Assembly (NCBI GenBank): GCA_021203065.1
Contig: JAJQBX010000032.1
Coordinates: 562,420 to 617,932 of the forward strand
From: Oscillospiraceae bacterium
GTDB taxonomy: Bacteria > Bacillota > Clostridia > Oscillospirales > Ruminococcaceae
Direction: 5' to 3'
DNA: 55,513 bases
A program made the position numbers and the translations under genes. Shown piece after piece: positions 1 to 7,585 of the stretch (position 1 is the stretch's first letter; the number at the start of each line of letters is the position of its first letter). Under the pieces are notes generated by a model. That model saw only the letters and a list, made by a program, of their open reading frames with translations, did no database searches and had not been told where the DNA came from.

Positions 1-596
1 GAAATAGTAATACTGCCGGAAAACACGCCACTTCTTCCAGAGCCAATGCCAGCACCTGCTAATGCATTACTGGTTACATTGCCACCAGTAATGGCAATAC
101 TGCCCGAAAATTCTTCATTGTAGCAGCTACCGATTGCAGCCGCAAAACTATTTCCGTCTGCGGTGGCACTCAAAGCATCGCTGGAGCCGCCAGAAATGGT
201 TAAGCTGCCAGAACTTACATGAATGGCAGGGTTATCACTGCTATAAAGTGTATTGCTCCCCGAAAGAGTGATGTTTGCGCTATATACGCCCACATCAATC
301 GAGGCTTTCCCAATTGTTGAGATGTTTACATTTGATAATGTAAAATTAGCTGATGCACTGCCACTTGTCGAGACTGTAATCGTATAAGCTGTTGAGGTTG
401 TGGGAGTGCTATTTGAAATAACGGGATTTGAATCGGATTTAGAGACTGAACCCTGAGTCACCGTTTGACCGCTGTCAGTCGCACTTATGGTTATATCACC
501 ATTTTCCAAATACCAAGTATCAGCCATCGCCATTACAGTCATCACAATAACTGCCATGCACATGGTAAGAATTACTGCTAATAGTCTTTTTGACAT
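1..596 (-). CDS. Secreted beta-repeat surface protein, C-terminus cut by window edge
   Basis: An open frame of 198 codons runs off the left edge, so only the N-terminal part is seen. It starts at an ATG with AGGAGG eight bases upstream. Residues 1-26 form a signal peptide (MSKRLLAVILTM then a hydrophobic stretch ending ADT). The rest is rich in Ser, Thr, Gly and Asn, with repeated short strands such as ITLSGSNTLYS, LTISGGS and IAITGGNVT, spaced like turns of a right-handed beta helix or carbohydrate-binding repeat. That composition is typical of extracellular adhesin or carbohydrate-binding proteins of gut Firmicutes. No anchor or catalytic motif is visible in this portion. Function beyond surface or secreted location is not supported. 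Confidence 0.8.
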   Translation of the reverse strand, partial: MSKRLLAVILTMCMAVIVMTVMAMADTWYLENGDITISATDSGQTVTQGSVSKSDSNPVISNSTPTTSTAYTITVSTSGSASANFTLSNVNISTIGKASIDVGVYSANITLSGSNTLYSSDNPAIHVSSGSLTISGGSSDALSATADGNSFAAAIGSCYNEEFSGSIAITGGNVTSNALAGAGIGSGRSGVFSGSITI

Positions 597-604
597 TAAA
601 ATAA

Positions 605-667
605 CCTCCTTGTTTTGTCAGGAGGCAATTTCTATATGACCTCCTACACTTGGTGTCGGAGGTTTTT
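605..667 (-). promoter_or_regulatory. Leader with four alternating CCTCC/GGAGG segments around the ribosome binding site
   Basis: Reading the minus strand, CCTCC (662-658) is followed by AGGAGG (645-640), CCTCCT (625-620) and AGGAGG (610-605), which is the Shine-Dalgarno of the surface protein gene. Segments 1:2 make a hairpin with ACAC/GTGT inside, and 3:4 make a hairpin that hides the ribosome binding site. Segments 2:3 could pair instead and free it. On the plus strand the first hairpin is followed by TTTTT and could terminate rightward transcripts. The alternative pairing is seen in the sequence; a switching role is inferred. Confidence 0.5.
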
Positions 668-739
668 ATGGGTACATACAAGTTTCGCACGAAGTGCGAG
701 TACCCCCCGCAGATTTTCAGCTTTCCGGAATCAAAAAAG

Positions 740-801
740 TAAGTACGTACTTATTTTAATTCTCTCATCTAATTATAACATAAAATATGGGTGGTTGTCA
801 A
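740..801 (-). promoter_or_regulatory. Promoter with downstream 14-bp palindrome for the surface protein gene
   Basis: The minus strand has TTGACA (801-796), an 18-base spacer and TATAAT (777-772). About 18 bases after the -10 lies the perfect palindrome TAAGTACGTACTTA (740-753), well placed for a repressor or a small hairpin early in the transcript. A second hairpin, TCGCAC-GAA-GTGCGA, lies at about 684-698 in the same leader. Confidence 0.7.
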
Positions 802-828
802 TAGGTTTTCAGGCAAATCTGAAAATTT

Positions 829-1968
829 TCAGTTTTTCAGGAGCCTGAGCTTCGGAAGATTTGTGTCTTCGGCGAAATTCGATGCGTTGTAGAGGATGAG
901 GATGGCGTCGTAATCTCCGAGGTCGCCGATATATGAAGTCGGGTTGGTGAGGTAGCGGAGATCTATTATGTCGATTTCGGAGTAGTTTTCGGCAAGGAAC
1001 GGGATGAAGCAGTTGGCGTAGGAGTCCTTGATGACGAGGAGCTTGCCGCCTGTCGAGTCGGAGACGACTTCGGTGAGGGCAGTGTTCTCGCCAAGATAGC
1101 AGAGATATTTGTCCTTGCGGCTCAGGTAGCTCTCGTCAAAGACGCTGACATAAGAGGTGTTGCCGTCGTCGTCAGTGACCACTTTCGAGACGGTGCGGGT
1201 GTTACTGAGGTAGAACTCGATGGTGTCGGCTTCGATGCCGTCGTAGAGGACGCTTGAGTGGAGAGAGCCGTAGAAGCTGTGGGAGGCATAGCGGACGTCG
1301 AACTTGTCGAGGGTCGAGGCAGTGTAGCCCATGGTGTCGGCGGCAAGGATGTAGGCGAGGTATGCGCCTTTCGAGGTCCAGTGGTGGTCGGTGCGGTAGT
1401 AGATGTACTCCTCCCGGCTTCCGTAAAGGGTGCTGTAGACGTCTATCGTCTGGACGGAGGAGTTTTCGGAGAGATAGGTATAGGCATAGGTGATGAGCTC
1501 CCGCTGGCTGACTTTTTTCTGAGTGTAGGATACCTCGTCGGAGTAGATTTCAGCGGCAGTGGGAACGAGCATGACATAGGTCGGGGTGTCGGTGAGCGAG
1601 CTGAGATATGAAATAGCTTCAAGGGAGCTGTCAACGACGGAATAGTCGATCTCGTCGGTGAGCTCCAAAAGACGGTCGGAGGCGATATAAATGTCGTTGA
1701 CCTCGTTTCTGCCCTGCAAAAGCTCAAGCCTCGTGTGAAGAGAAATCCAGTTGGTTCTCATAGCGAAGTGGTCGTCAAGCCAAGAAGTCAGGTCTTCCGA
1801 ATAGTCTCCCGAAAACCAGTCGGAAATGGAGAAGTCGGGCATTTCGGCAAGATAGCGGTTTTCCGTTTCGGAATAGTCGTCCTCGGGCACAGCCAAAGAA
1901 ACCACGGCTAAAACCATAAGAAAACCGAGGAAAACGGCGATATTAAGAATCTGGATGACTTTTTTCAT
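829..1968 (-). CDS. DHHW-family (AlgJ/AlgX-like) cell-surface O-acyltransferase partner
   Basis: A 379-residue protein with an N-terminal membrane anchor (about residues 7-27) and an extracellular domain. It carries the family signature TDHHWT at 193-198 and a later KDSYANC box at 314-320, which corresponds to the serine-containing block of the SGNH-like AlgX/AlgJ fold. In these systems an MBOAT protein moves an acyl group across the membrane and the DHHW protein passes it to a polysaccharide. The MBOAT gene lies immediately upstream (stop at 1988, 19 bases away), so the two are almost certainly one operon. The acceptor polymer cannot be told from the sequence. Family assignment is firm; acetyl as the donor group is an inference. 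Confidence 0.85.
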   Translation of the reverse strand: MKKVIQILNIAVFLGFLMVLAVVSLAVPEDDYSETENRYLAEMPDFSISDWFSGDYSEDLTSWLDDHFAMRTNWISLHTRLELLQGRNEVNDIYIASDRLLELTDEIDYSVVDSSLEAISYLSSLTDTPTYVMLVPTAAEIYSDEVSYTQKKVSQRELITYAYTYLSENSSVQTIDVYSTLYGSREEYIYYRTDHHWTSKGAYLAYILAADTMGYTASTLDKFDVRYASHSFYGSLHSSVLYDGIEADTIEFYLSNTRTVSKVVTDDDGNTSYVSVFDESYLSRKDKYLCYLGENTALTEVVSDSTGGKLLVIKDSYANCFIPFLAENYSEIDIIDLRYLTNPTSYIGDLGDYDAILILYNASNFAEDTNLPKLRLLKN

Positions 1969-1987
1969 CGGCTTGCCTTGCCTTTCA

Positions 1988-3382
1988 TCAGAAGTTGAAA
2001 TATAAGAACGGGTTGTAGCTTGAGTTGACGAGATATGCGGTGCAGGCTATGAGTAGGGCTGCAGTTGCAACCGGAGTTATCGCCATGACGACCTTCGAGT
2101 CCTTGCCGCCGAGACGGGAGATGTAGTTGCCGGTAGCTCCCGACGAGAAGAAGAGGCAGAGTGCCAGAGGGATTGCCGCTTCTGCCAGAAGTGCGGAGCT
2201 CTGGGAGTTGAGAATCGTCCCTCCTGCGCCGAACATTGCGCCAAGATACTGCACTCCAAGTGCAAGGGAATCGGTCTCAAAGAACACCCAGCCGATTACC
2301 ACGGCGAGCATCGTATAGAGCCATGAAACCGGCTTCGGGAGCTTCTTTAAGACTTTTGAGAAGCCGAGGTGCTCTATAACAATCAGGATGCCAAACCACA
2401 AGCCCCAGAGGACAAAGTTCCAGCTTGCGCCGTGCCAGAGACCGGTTAAAAGCCAGACGACGAGGAGGTTGCGGACGGTTTTCAGAGTCCCTCCCCTGCT
2501 CCCTCCAAGCGGGAAATAGACATACTCCCGAAACCACGAACCAAGGCTTATATGCCACCTGCGCCAGAATTCCGAAACGGACTTTGAGAGATACGGGAGG
2601 TTGAAGTTCTCCATAAAATCGAAGCCAAGCATCTTGCCTAAGCCGATTGCCATGTCCGAATAGCCGGAGAAGTCGAAGTAGATCTGGAACGTGAACGAGA
2701 TTATGCCAATCCACGCAGTCAGGACAGGCATTTCGGAATAGTCCATAGCTTTTATCTCTGTCCAGATGGTGCCGATGTTGTTGGCGAGGAGGACTTTCTT
2801 CGCAAGACCGATGACGAAGATTGTTACGCCTTCGGAGAATTTCGAAAGAGAAACAGTGCGCTGGTTGAGCGATTCCTCGACGTCCTGATACTTGACAATG
2901 GGTCCTGCAACTATCTGCGGGAACATAGCGATATAGGCGAAGAAGTTGACGAAGTTACGCTGAGGCTTGCTCGTGCCACGGTATACATCTATAATGTAGG
3001 ACATGCTCTGGAATGTGAAGAAAGAGATGCCGATTGGAAGAGGCAAGTCGGGGTCTGGTATTGAGATATTGAAGACAGAATTTATAGTCGTGATGGCGAA
3101 TGAAGTGTATTTGAAGATGAAGAGGATTGCGAGGTTGAGTACTATCGAGATTATAAGCACTACCTTTCGCTTTTCGACATATTTCGACATCAGGAGTCCC
3201 GAAACATAGTTGATGATTGCTGTTATAATGAGGACAACGACATATATCGGCTCTCCCCAAGCATAGAAAACGAGCCCTGTCAGTGCCAGCATCGGGTTTT
3301 TGAACTTCATCGGCACGGCACAACAGAGAAGCAGTGCTATCGGCAGAAAGTAAAAGAGAAATTCTACGCTTGAAAAGACCAT
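1988..3382 (-). CDS. MBOAT family membrane-bound O-acyltransferase (AlgI/DltB-like)
   Basis: A 464-residue polytopic protein with around ten hydrophobic segments. It has the conserved blocks RRWHISLGSWFREYVYFPLG from residue 274 on and LWHGASWNFVLWG around 315-327; the His of WHGASW (His317) is the family's catalytic histidine. Together with the DHHW protein downstream it should form a pair that O-acylates a cell-envelope polysaccharide, as AlgI does with AlgJ/AlgX. There is no dltA, dltC or dltD gene nearby, so teichoic-acid D-alanylation is less likely than O-acetylation. The upstream neighbour ends 7 bases before its start, so it is transcribed with the Toprim and holA genes. Confidence 0.88.
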   Translation of the reverse strand: MVFSSVEFLFYFLPIALLLCCAVPMKFKNPMLALTGLVFYAWGEPIYVVVLIITAIINYVSGLLMSKYVEKRKVVLIISIVLNLAILFIFKYTSFAITTINSVFNISIPDPDLPLPIGISFFTFQSMSYIIDVYRGTSKPQRNFVNFFAYIAMFPQIVAGPIVKYQDVEESLNQRTVSLSKFSEGVTIFVIGLAKKVLLANNIGTIWTEIKAMDYSEMPVLTAWIGIISFTFQIYFDFSGYSDMAIGLGKMLGFDFMENFNLPYLSKSVSEFWRRWHISLGSWFREYVYFPLGGSRGGTLKTVRNLLVVWLLTGLWHGASWNFVLWGLWFGILIVIEHLGFSKVLKKLPKPVSWLYTMLAVVIGWVFFETDSLALGVQYLGAMFGAGGTILNSQSSALLAEAAIPLALCLFFSSGATGNYISRLGGKDSKVVMAITPVATAALLIACTAYLVNSSYNPFLYFNF

Positions 3383-3389
3383 ATTTAAG

Positions 3390-3977
3390 TTACTGTCCTT
3401 TGTTTATTTCATCTGCGATTTCGCAGTATTTTTCATAGTCGACTGTCCGGTTGATTGCATCAAGAAGCCCGTTTGTAGAGAGCCTTTCGGGAAGATCAAG
3501 CCTGCGCTTGAGCTCATCACGCCTGCTTGAAGAATCCGCGCGTCCGGTGAAGCCGTCTTCATAGAAATCGGTTCTTGTTACGAGGCGGCTGTCTGACTGC
3601 TCCTGTTCTTCGGAGAACGGTTTCAGTACTTCAAGAAGAACGCTGTCGGGCATTCCCTCTACGCCCAATTTGCCCTCGGCTGAGGGAGAAGCTTTTCTTC
3701 TTTCCTTGCCGTAAATATCGGGGATATAGGCACAACGGACGTTGCCATTTCTGATGATGCCTTTGATGTGTCCCCTGATTCTGAATCCTGCTGAATCGCT
3801 GTCGGTGAGAATAATCAAGCCGCCATTTTCAGAGTAATAACTCAGAAGCCTGACTGTTTCCTCGTCTTTAAAGACTCCGAAGCCGTTTACAACAACTATC
3901 GGGCAGTCAACGAGACGGGAAAGCTTTGCTTTGTCATATTTCCCCTCGACAACTATTGCGCCGCTTATATGGAGCAT
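3390..3977 (-). CDS. Toprim domain protein, ribonuclease M5-like (DUF4093 C-terminus)
   Basis: A 195-residue protein beginning with a Toprim fold: VVEGKYD at 9-15 supplies the catalytic Glu11, and TDSDSAG at 58-64 supplies the DxD acidic pair (Asp59, Asp61). The C-terminal part (LPERLSTNGLLDAINRT) matches the helical domain seen in RNase M5-like proteins. RNase M5 matures 5S rRNA precursors with ribosomal protein L18. In Bacillus rnmV sits next to ksgA; here ksgA is about 50 kb away. That separation and the distinct C-terminus leave open a different nucleic-acid target. It lies 4 bases downstream of holA in the same operon. Confidence 0.75.
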   Translation of the reverse strand: MLHISGAIVVEGKYDKAKLSRLVDCPIVVVNGFGVFKDEETVRLLSYYSENGGLIILTDSDSAGFRIRGHIKGIIRNGNVRCAYIPDIYGKERRKASPSAEGKLGVEGMPDSVLLEVLKPFSEEQEQSDSRLVTRTDFYEDGFTGRADSSSRRDELKRRLDLPERLSTNGLLDAINRTVDYEKYCEIADEINKGQ

Positions 3978-3981
3978 TAAC

Positions 3982-5034
3982 TCACCGCCTGTATGATAAA
4001 ATCTTGCTTATCGCTTCCTCCAAGAGAATCTTCGGGTCTGTGCGCTTTGATTTCATATCTATGTCGCACTGGGAAAGAATTCCTATGCCATAGCGAAGCT
4101 TTTCGAGAGGAATGCTCATGCAGTCACGGAAAGCGTTTTTGACTGCGAATTCCCTGCCACGATAAGCAAAGTCCTTTGTGACATCGCTTTGGGAATAGCC
4201 GCCTATCACTGCGGTTTTGGCACGGTAAAGATCCATAAACGAGCCTGAAATCACTGAAAGAAGAACAATAGGCTCAGCCTGTCTTGAATAAAGCTTGTCA
4301 AGAGTTCTGAAAGCCTCGCCGCCCTTTCCTGAGAGAACTGCCCGGGAGAGCTTATAGGCGTCCGTCTCGAGCTGGTCGGAGACGAGAAGGTCGATCATTT
4401 CCCTTGTTATCTCGCCTGAACCGGCATAGGCGGTCAGCTTGTCAAGCTCGTTGTCGATCATCAGGATGCTACAGTTCTGGAGGCTTGCAAGATACTCAGC
4501 GTTTCTTGGAGACATAAAGCAGCCCGCAGATGTAAGCTTCGACTGAATGTGGTTTACGAGCTCATTCGGCTTTTTCTTGGGGAATTCGGTGACTATTCCG
4601 CCGCACTTTGAAATGTGGTCGCAGAGCTTCTTGTTTTTGGGTGTCAGTGCCTTTTTGCCTTCGGCGAGGTCAACGCCGGTTGCATAGAATATAAATGTAG
4701 TTGTTGTCTGATCGATACCCTCTATGGCTTTGAAAAGTGCGTCCTGTTCGTCTTTTTTTAAGTTGTCGGCGTTGAGGTCGTTGATGAGGGTTACCGTTCT
4801 GTCGGCGAAGACCGGAAGTGCCTCGGCAATATCGGAAAGTTCTGAGGCTGAAAAGTCGGCAGCTGTCATAAAGCGGTAGTTAAGATCTCTCTGGTCTTTC
4901 GGGAGGAGCTTGTCCCGGAGCTTTTTGGCGATGCTCTCAGAAGTTGCGACATCGCTGCCCCAGAAGAAATATACTCCACGTATATCTCCCTTTCTTATTG
5001 ACTTTATAAGCTCAGTATCGGTTAAATAGGGCAT
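3982..5034 (-). CDS. holA: DNA polymerase III delta subunit
   Basis: A 350-residue protein of the clamp-loader delta family. It starts MPYLTDTELI with GGAGG seven bases upstream; an earlier in-frame ATG has no ribosome site. N-terminal AAA-like domain with GVYFFWGSD (where family members have YLLYGEE-type motif), followed by the lid and the helical C-terminal domain (LSVISGSFMDLYRAK, then FAVKNAF), both typical. Delta opens the beta sliding clamp during loading at the replication fork. It is the first gene of an operon with the Toprim protein and the O-acylation pair, transcribed from a good promoter at 5066-5094. Confidence 0.9.
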   Translation of the reverse strand: MPYLTDTELIKSIRKGDIRGVYFFWGSDVATSESIAKKLRDKLLPKDQRDLNYRFMTAADFSASELSDIAEALPVFADRTVTLINDLNADNLKKDEQDALFKAIEGIDQTTTTFIFYATGVDLAEGKKALTPKNKKLCDHISKCGGIVTEFPKKKPNELVNHIQSKLTSAGCFMSPRNAEYLASLQNCSILMIDNELDKLTAYAGSGEITREMIDLLVSDQLETDAYKLSRAVLSGKGGEAFRTLDKLYSRQAEPIVLLSVISGSFMDLYRAKTAVIGGYSQSDVTKDFAYRGREFAVKNAFRDCMSIPLEKLRYGIGILSQCDIDMKSKRTDPKILLEEAISKILSYRR

Positions 5035-5065
5035 GGCGACGCCTCCAATCTGTATATTTGCAACC

Positions 5066-5124
5066 ATTATAATACATAATCTTCGGTTTTGCAAGTTGAC
5101 TTTGCAGCAAAAGCGGATTATAAT
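5066..5124. promoter_or_regulatory. Back-to-back promoters of holA (minus) and a lipoprotein gene (plus)
   Basis: Minus strand: TTGCAA (5094-5089), 17-base spacer, TATAAT (5071-5066) for holA. Plus strand: TTGACT (5096-5101), 17-base spacer, TATAAT (5119-5124) for the lipoprotein at 5167. The two -35 boxes are separated by one base, so RNA polymerase can probably occupy only one direction at a time. Confidence 0.85.
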
Positions 5125-5166
5125 AGTAGAAGCGCAAATTTTTATAGCAAGGACTTGAATGGCATT

Positions 5167-6171
5167 ATGCGAATTAAAAATATAATCATCATGATTACAG
5201 TGGCAGTCTTAGGGCTGTCGCTCTGTGGGTGCTTGATGACAAGCGACCTGAGCACCGACGCAAATATGAATTTTGACCAGTATGGCGAGGATTATCCCCA
5301 GATTGCTGAGGGCGATGACGCCTACTACTACGTCAATGGCACCGATATTTATTCCTGCGACAACTACACCGGCGATGTGGCTGTCTACTGCTCCGGATTC
5401 GGAAGCATCGACTACTTGGGCTACTACGACGGAGGAGTTTATACTGTCAGTGACAATATGCTCTATTCAGTTTCGAATAATATCAAAACAAAGATTTTTG
5501 ATGTTTCCGAGGCGGAAAGTCTCAGTAAAAAGCAGTATGTCATGCATTCAGGATGGCTTATCCTATGCGGGCTTTCGGAGGATGGAAACGCAAAGGTTCT
5601 GACCTATTCCCTCGAAGATGGAGCTTGCGAGACTGTTTATGAAATCACAGATGCCGACTATGTCAGGGTTTGCCCCTATTCGGAGGTTATCTATATTCTT
5701 TCAGGAAATTCTGAAATCACGGAGCTCTGTGGATATGACCTTGATTCCGGAGAAACCAGCTACCTGTATAACTCCGGCGTCTGCGTCTTTACCGACCCGT
5801 TCTTTAGGGCAACCGTCGAAGCGGCTTACATCAGCGAAGGCGGAGCGGTATATGTTTATGATGTCACTTCCGGCGGAATCTACGAATCGTTCGATTTCAA
5901 CTCGGACGATACTACGGCTTATGAAATCGGCGGAATCGTTGAGTACTACGTCTTCGCCGGGTACAGCGATGAAAGCGGGTATCATCTCTACGTCAAGGAC
6001 ATCTATGGCAACGACAAGATTGTCACAGACATTGCCCTTTCAGGCGAGATTGAAGCTGTTATCTGCGGAAATGACAGTCAGAGGGTGTTTATCTGGGTGG
6101 ATACAGGATCAGGAGACAGCTCTGTCATCGCAGTAAACTTCTTAAACGGTGAATTTGAAACTCTGTGGTAA
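5167..6171 (+). CDS. Lipoprotein of unknown function, acidic and tyrosine-rich
   Basis: A 334-residue protein. The start at 5167 is chosen because the hydrophobic signal begins there (MRIKNIIIMITV); upstream codons lie before or within the promoter region. The signal ends in LSLCGC, a lipobox with Cys22 as the likely lipidated residue. The mature part has repeated short strands rich in Tyr, Asp, Gly and Ser with phrases like YYVNGTDIYS and LYVKDIYGND, suggesting a beta-propeller of the DUF5050 or WD-like kind, on the outer face of the membrane. No enzyme motif is visible. AAGGA lies rather far (13 bases) from the ATG, so translation may be weak. Confidence 0.75.
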   Translation: MRIKNIIIMITVAVLGLSLCGCLMTSDLSTDANMNFDQYGEDYPQIAEGDDAYYYVNGTDIYSCDNYTGDVAVYCSGFGSIDYLGYYDGGVYTVSDNMLYSVSNNIKTKIFDVSEAESLSKKQYVMHSGWLILCGLSEDGNAKVLTYSLEDGACETVYEITDADYVRVCPYSEVIYILSGNSEITELCGYDLDSGETSYLYNSGVCVFTDPFFRATVEAAYISEGGAVYVYDVTSGGIYESFDFNSDDTTAYEIGGIVEYYVFAGYSDESGYHLYVKDIYGNDKIVTDIALSGEIEAVICGNDSQRVFIWVDTGSGDSSVIAVNFLNGEFETLW

Positions 6172-6201
6172 CCGCTACGGCGGGAAATGTTCGAATATCC
6201 C

Positions 6202-6230
6202 TTGAAATAAGGGAAGATATATGCTACAAT
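6202..6230 (+). promoter_or_regulatory. Promoter of prfB
   Basis: TTGAAA (6202-6207), 17-base spacer, TACAAT (6225-6230), about 38 bases before the chosen prfB start. Confidence 0.75.
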
Positions 6231-6267
6231 ACCATGCGGACTATTTATTATTACTATGGAGGAAAAT

Positions 6268-7386
6268 ATGCTATTGATAGATGAACTCAGCCGCAGGCTG
6301 AACGAATACCGCCCGAAACTCTCGGAGCTCCACAAGGCTCTCAACATCGATGCGGCAAAGGAAGAAATTGAACAGTTACACAACAAGGCTGCTGAGCCCG
6401 GCTTCTGGGACGACATGGAGAAGTCGCAGAAGATTCTGCAGAGAACCAAGTCGCTTGAAAACGCCGTTGAGAATGACCGCAGGCTCTTCTCTCAGGCGGA
6501 CGACATTGAAACTATGATTGAAATGTACTCAGAGGACGGCGACGAGGAGCTTCTTACTGAAATAGAATCGGAGCTCGATGAATTTTCTGAGAAGATAGAT
6601 CAGCTGACGCTCTCTACCCTGCTTACTGGCGAGTATGACCACTCGAACGCCATTCTCAACTTCCATGCAGGCGCAGGAGGAACTGAGGCGCAGGACTGGA
6701 CGGAGATGCTTCTTCGGATGTACACCCGTTGGGGCGAAGCGCACGGATATAAGGTCTCGGTTCTCGATGTTCTTGACGGAACGGATGCAGGAATCAAGAG
6801 TGCATCGGTCATCATTGAGGGCGAGAACGCCTATGGATACCTCAAGAGTGAGGCAGGCGTTCACCGGCTCGTAAGAATTTCGCCGTTTGATGCGGCAGGG
6901 GCACGGCATACCTCATTCTCGGCAGTCGAAGTCATGCCGGAAATCAACGACGACATGAGTGTTGAGATAAGACCGGAGGACATCAAGATGGACGTCTTCC
7001 GCTCGAGTGGCGCAGGCGGTCAGCACATCAACAAGACAAGCTCCGCAGTCAGACTCACCCACCTTCCCACTGGCATCGTCACCTCCTGCCAGACCCAGAG
7101 AAGTCAGGTGCAGAACCGTGATTATGCGATGAAGATGCTCATTGCGAAGCTAGTTGAGATAAAAGAGCGTGAGCACCTCGCCAAGATTGAGGACATCAAG
7201 GGCGTCCAGAAAGAAATTGCATGGGGCTCACAGATCCGCTCTTATGTCTTCATGCCCTACACCCTCGTCAAAGACCACCGCACCGGCTTCGAAAACGGCA
7301 ACGTTCAGGCGGTTATGGACGGAGAGCTGGATGGGTTCATAAATGCCTATCTCAAGGCACTTTCTAGCGGGACGTTGGAGAAGTAA
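6268..7386 (+). CDS. prfB: Peptide chain release factor 2
   Basis: A 372-residue RF2. The ATG at 6268 is preferred because GGAGG lies five bases before it, whereas that same ribosome site would fall inside the gene if the ATG at 6256 were used. It carries the stop-codon reading tripeptide SPF at 205-207 and the GGQ motif at 250-252, whose Gln triggers peptidyl-tRNA hydrolysis at UGA and UAA. The N-terminal coding region is one continuous frame: the programmed +1 frameshift with an in-frame TGA near codon 25, common in this gene, is absent. It has its own promoter and terminator. Confidence 0.96.
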   Translation: MLLIDELSRRLNEYRPKLSELHKALNIDAAKEEIEQLHNKAAEPGFWDDMEKSQKILQRTKSLENAVENDRRLFSQADDIETMIEMYSEDGDEELLTEIESELDEFSEKIDQLTLSTLLTGEYDHSNAILNFHAGAGGTEAQDWTEMLLRMYTRWGEAHGYKVSVLDVLDGTDAGIKSASVIIEGENAYGYLKSEAGVHRLVRISPFDAAGARHTSFSAVEVMPEINDDMSVEIRPEDIKMDVFRSSGAGGQHINKTSSAVRLTHLPTGIVTSCQTQRSQVQNRDYAMKMLIAKLVEIKEREHLAKIEDIKGVQKEIAWGSQIRSYVFMPYTLVKDHRTGFENGNVQAVMDGELDGFINAYLKALSSGTLEK

Positions 7387-7398
7387 TTGATACAGAAT

Positions 7399-7432
7399 AA
7401 GCACGGCAGAGGTCTTCATGCCGTGCTTTTTT
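7399..7432 (+). terminator. Terminator of prfB
   Basis: Hairpin AAGCACGGCA / TGCCGTGCTT with a ten-base loop, followed by six T. A copy in reverse orientation lies at 8781-8814. Confidence 0.9.
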
Positions 7433-7485
7433 GGTTGCAATTTGATTAAAAATAGTTACAAATCGGAACAGTTTAGCTTAAGCCG

Positions 7486-7513
7486 TTGACTTTATTCTTC
7501 AAAATGGTATAAT
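7486..7513 (+). promoter_or_regulatory. Promoter of the lipoprotein gene at 7586
   Basis: TTGACT (7486-7491), 16-base spacer, TATAAT (7508-7513). Confidence 0.8.
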
Positions 7514-7585
7514 TGTATCAGGAATCAGATATATGAAACGCTGTATCTGGTTTCATCGATTAGAAATTGAAAGGAAGAATGTAAA

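Noticed and set aside
1254-1611. Plus-strand frames, one Cys/Arg-rich, opposite the DHHW gene
   Set aside because: They are shadows of a GC-rich coding stretch without promoter or ribosome site.
6268-6400. Programmed frameshift in prfB
   Set aside because: The frame is continuous and has no CTTTGA-type site.
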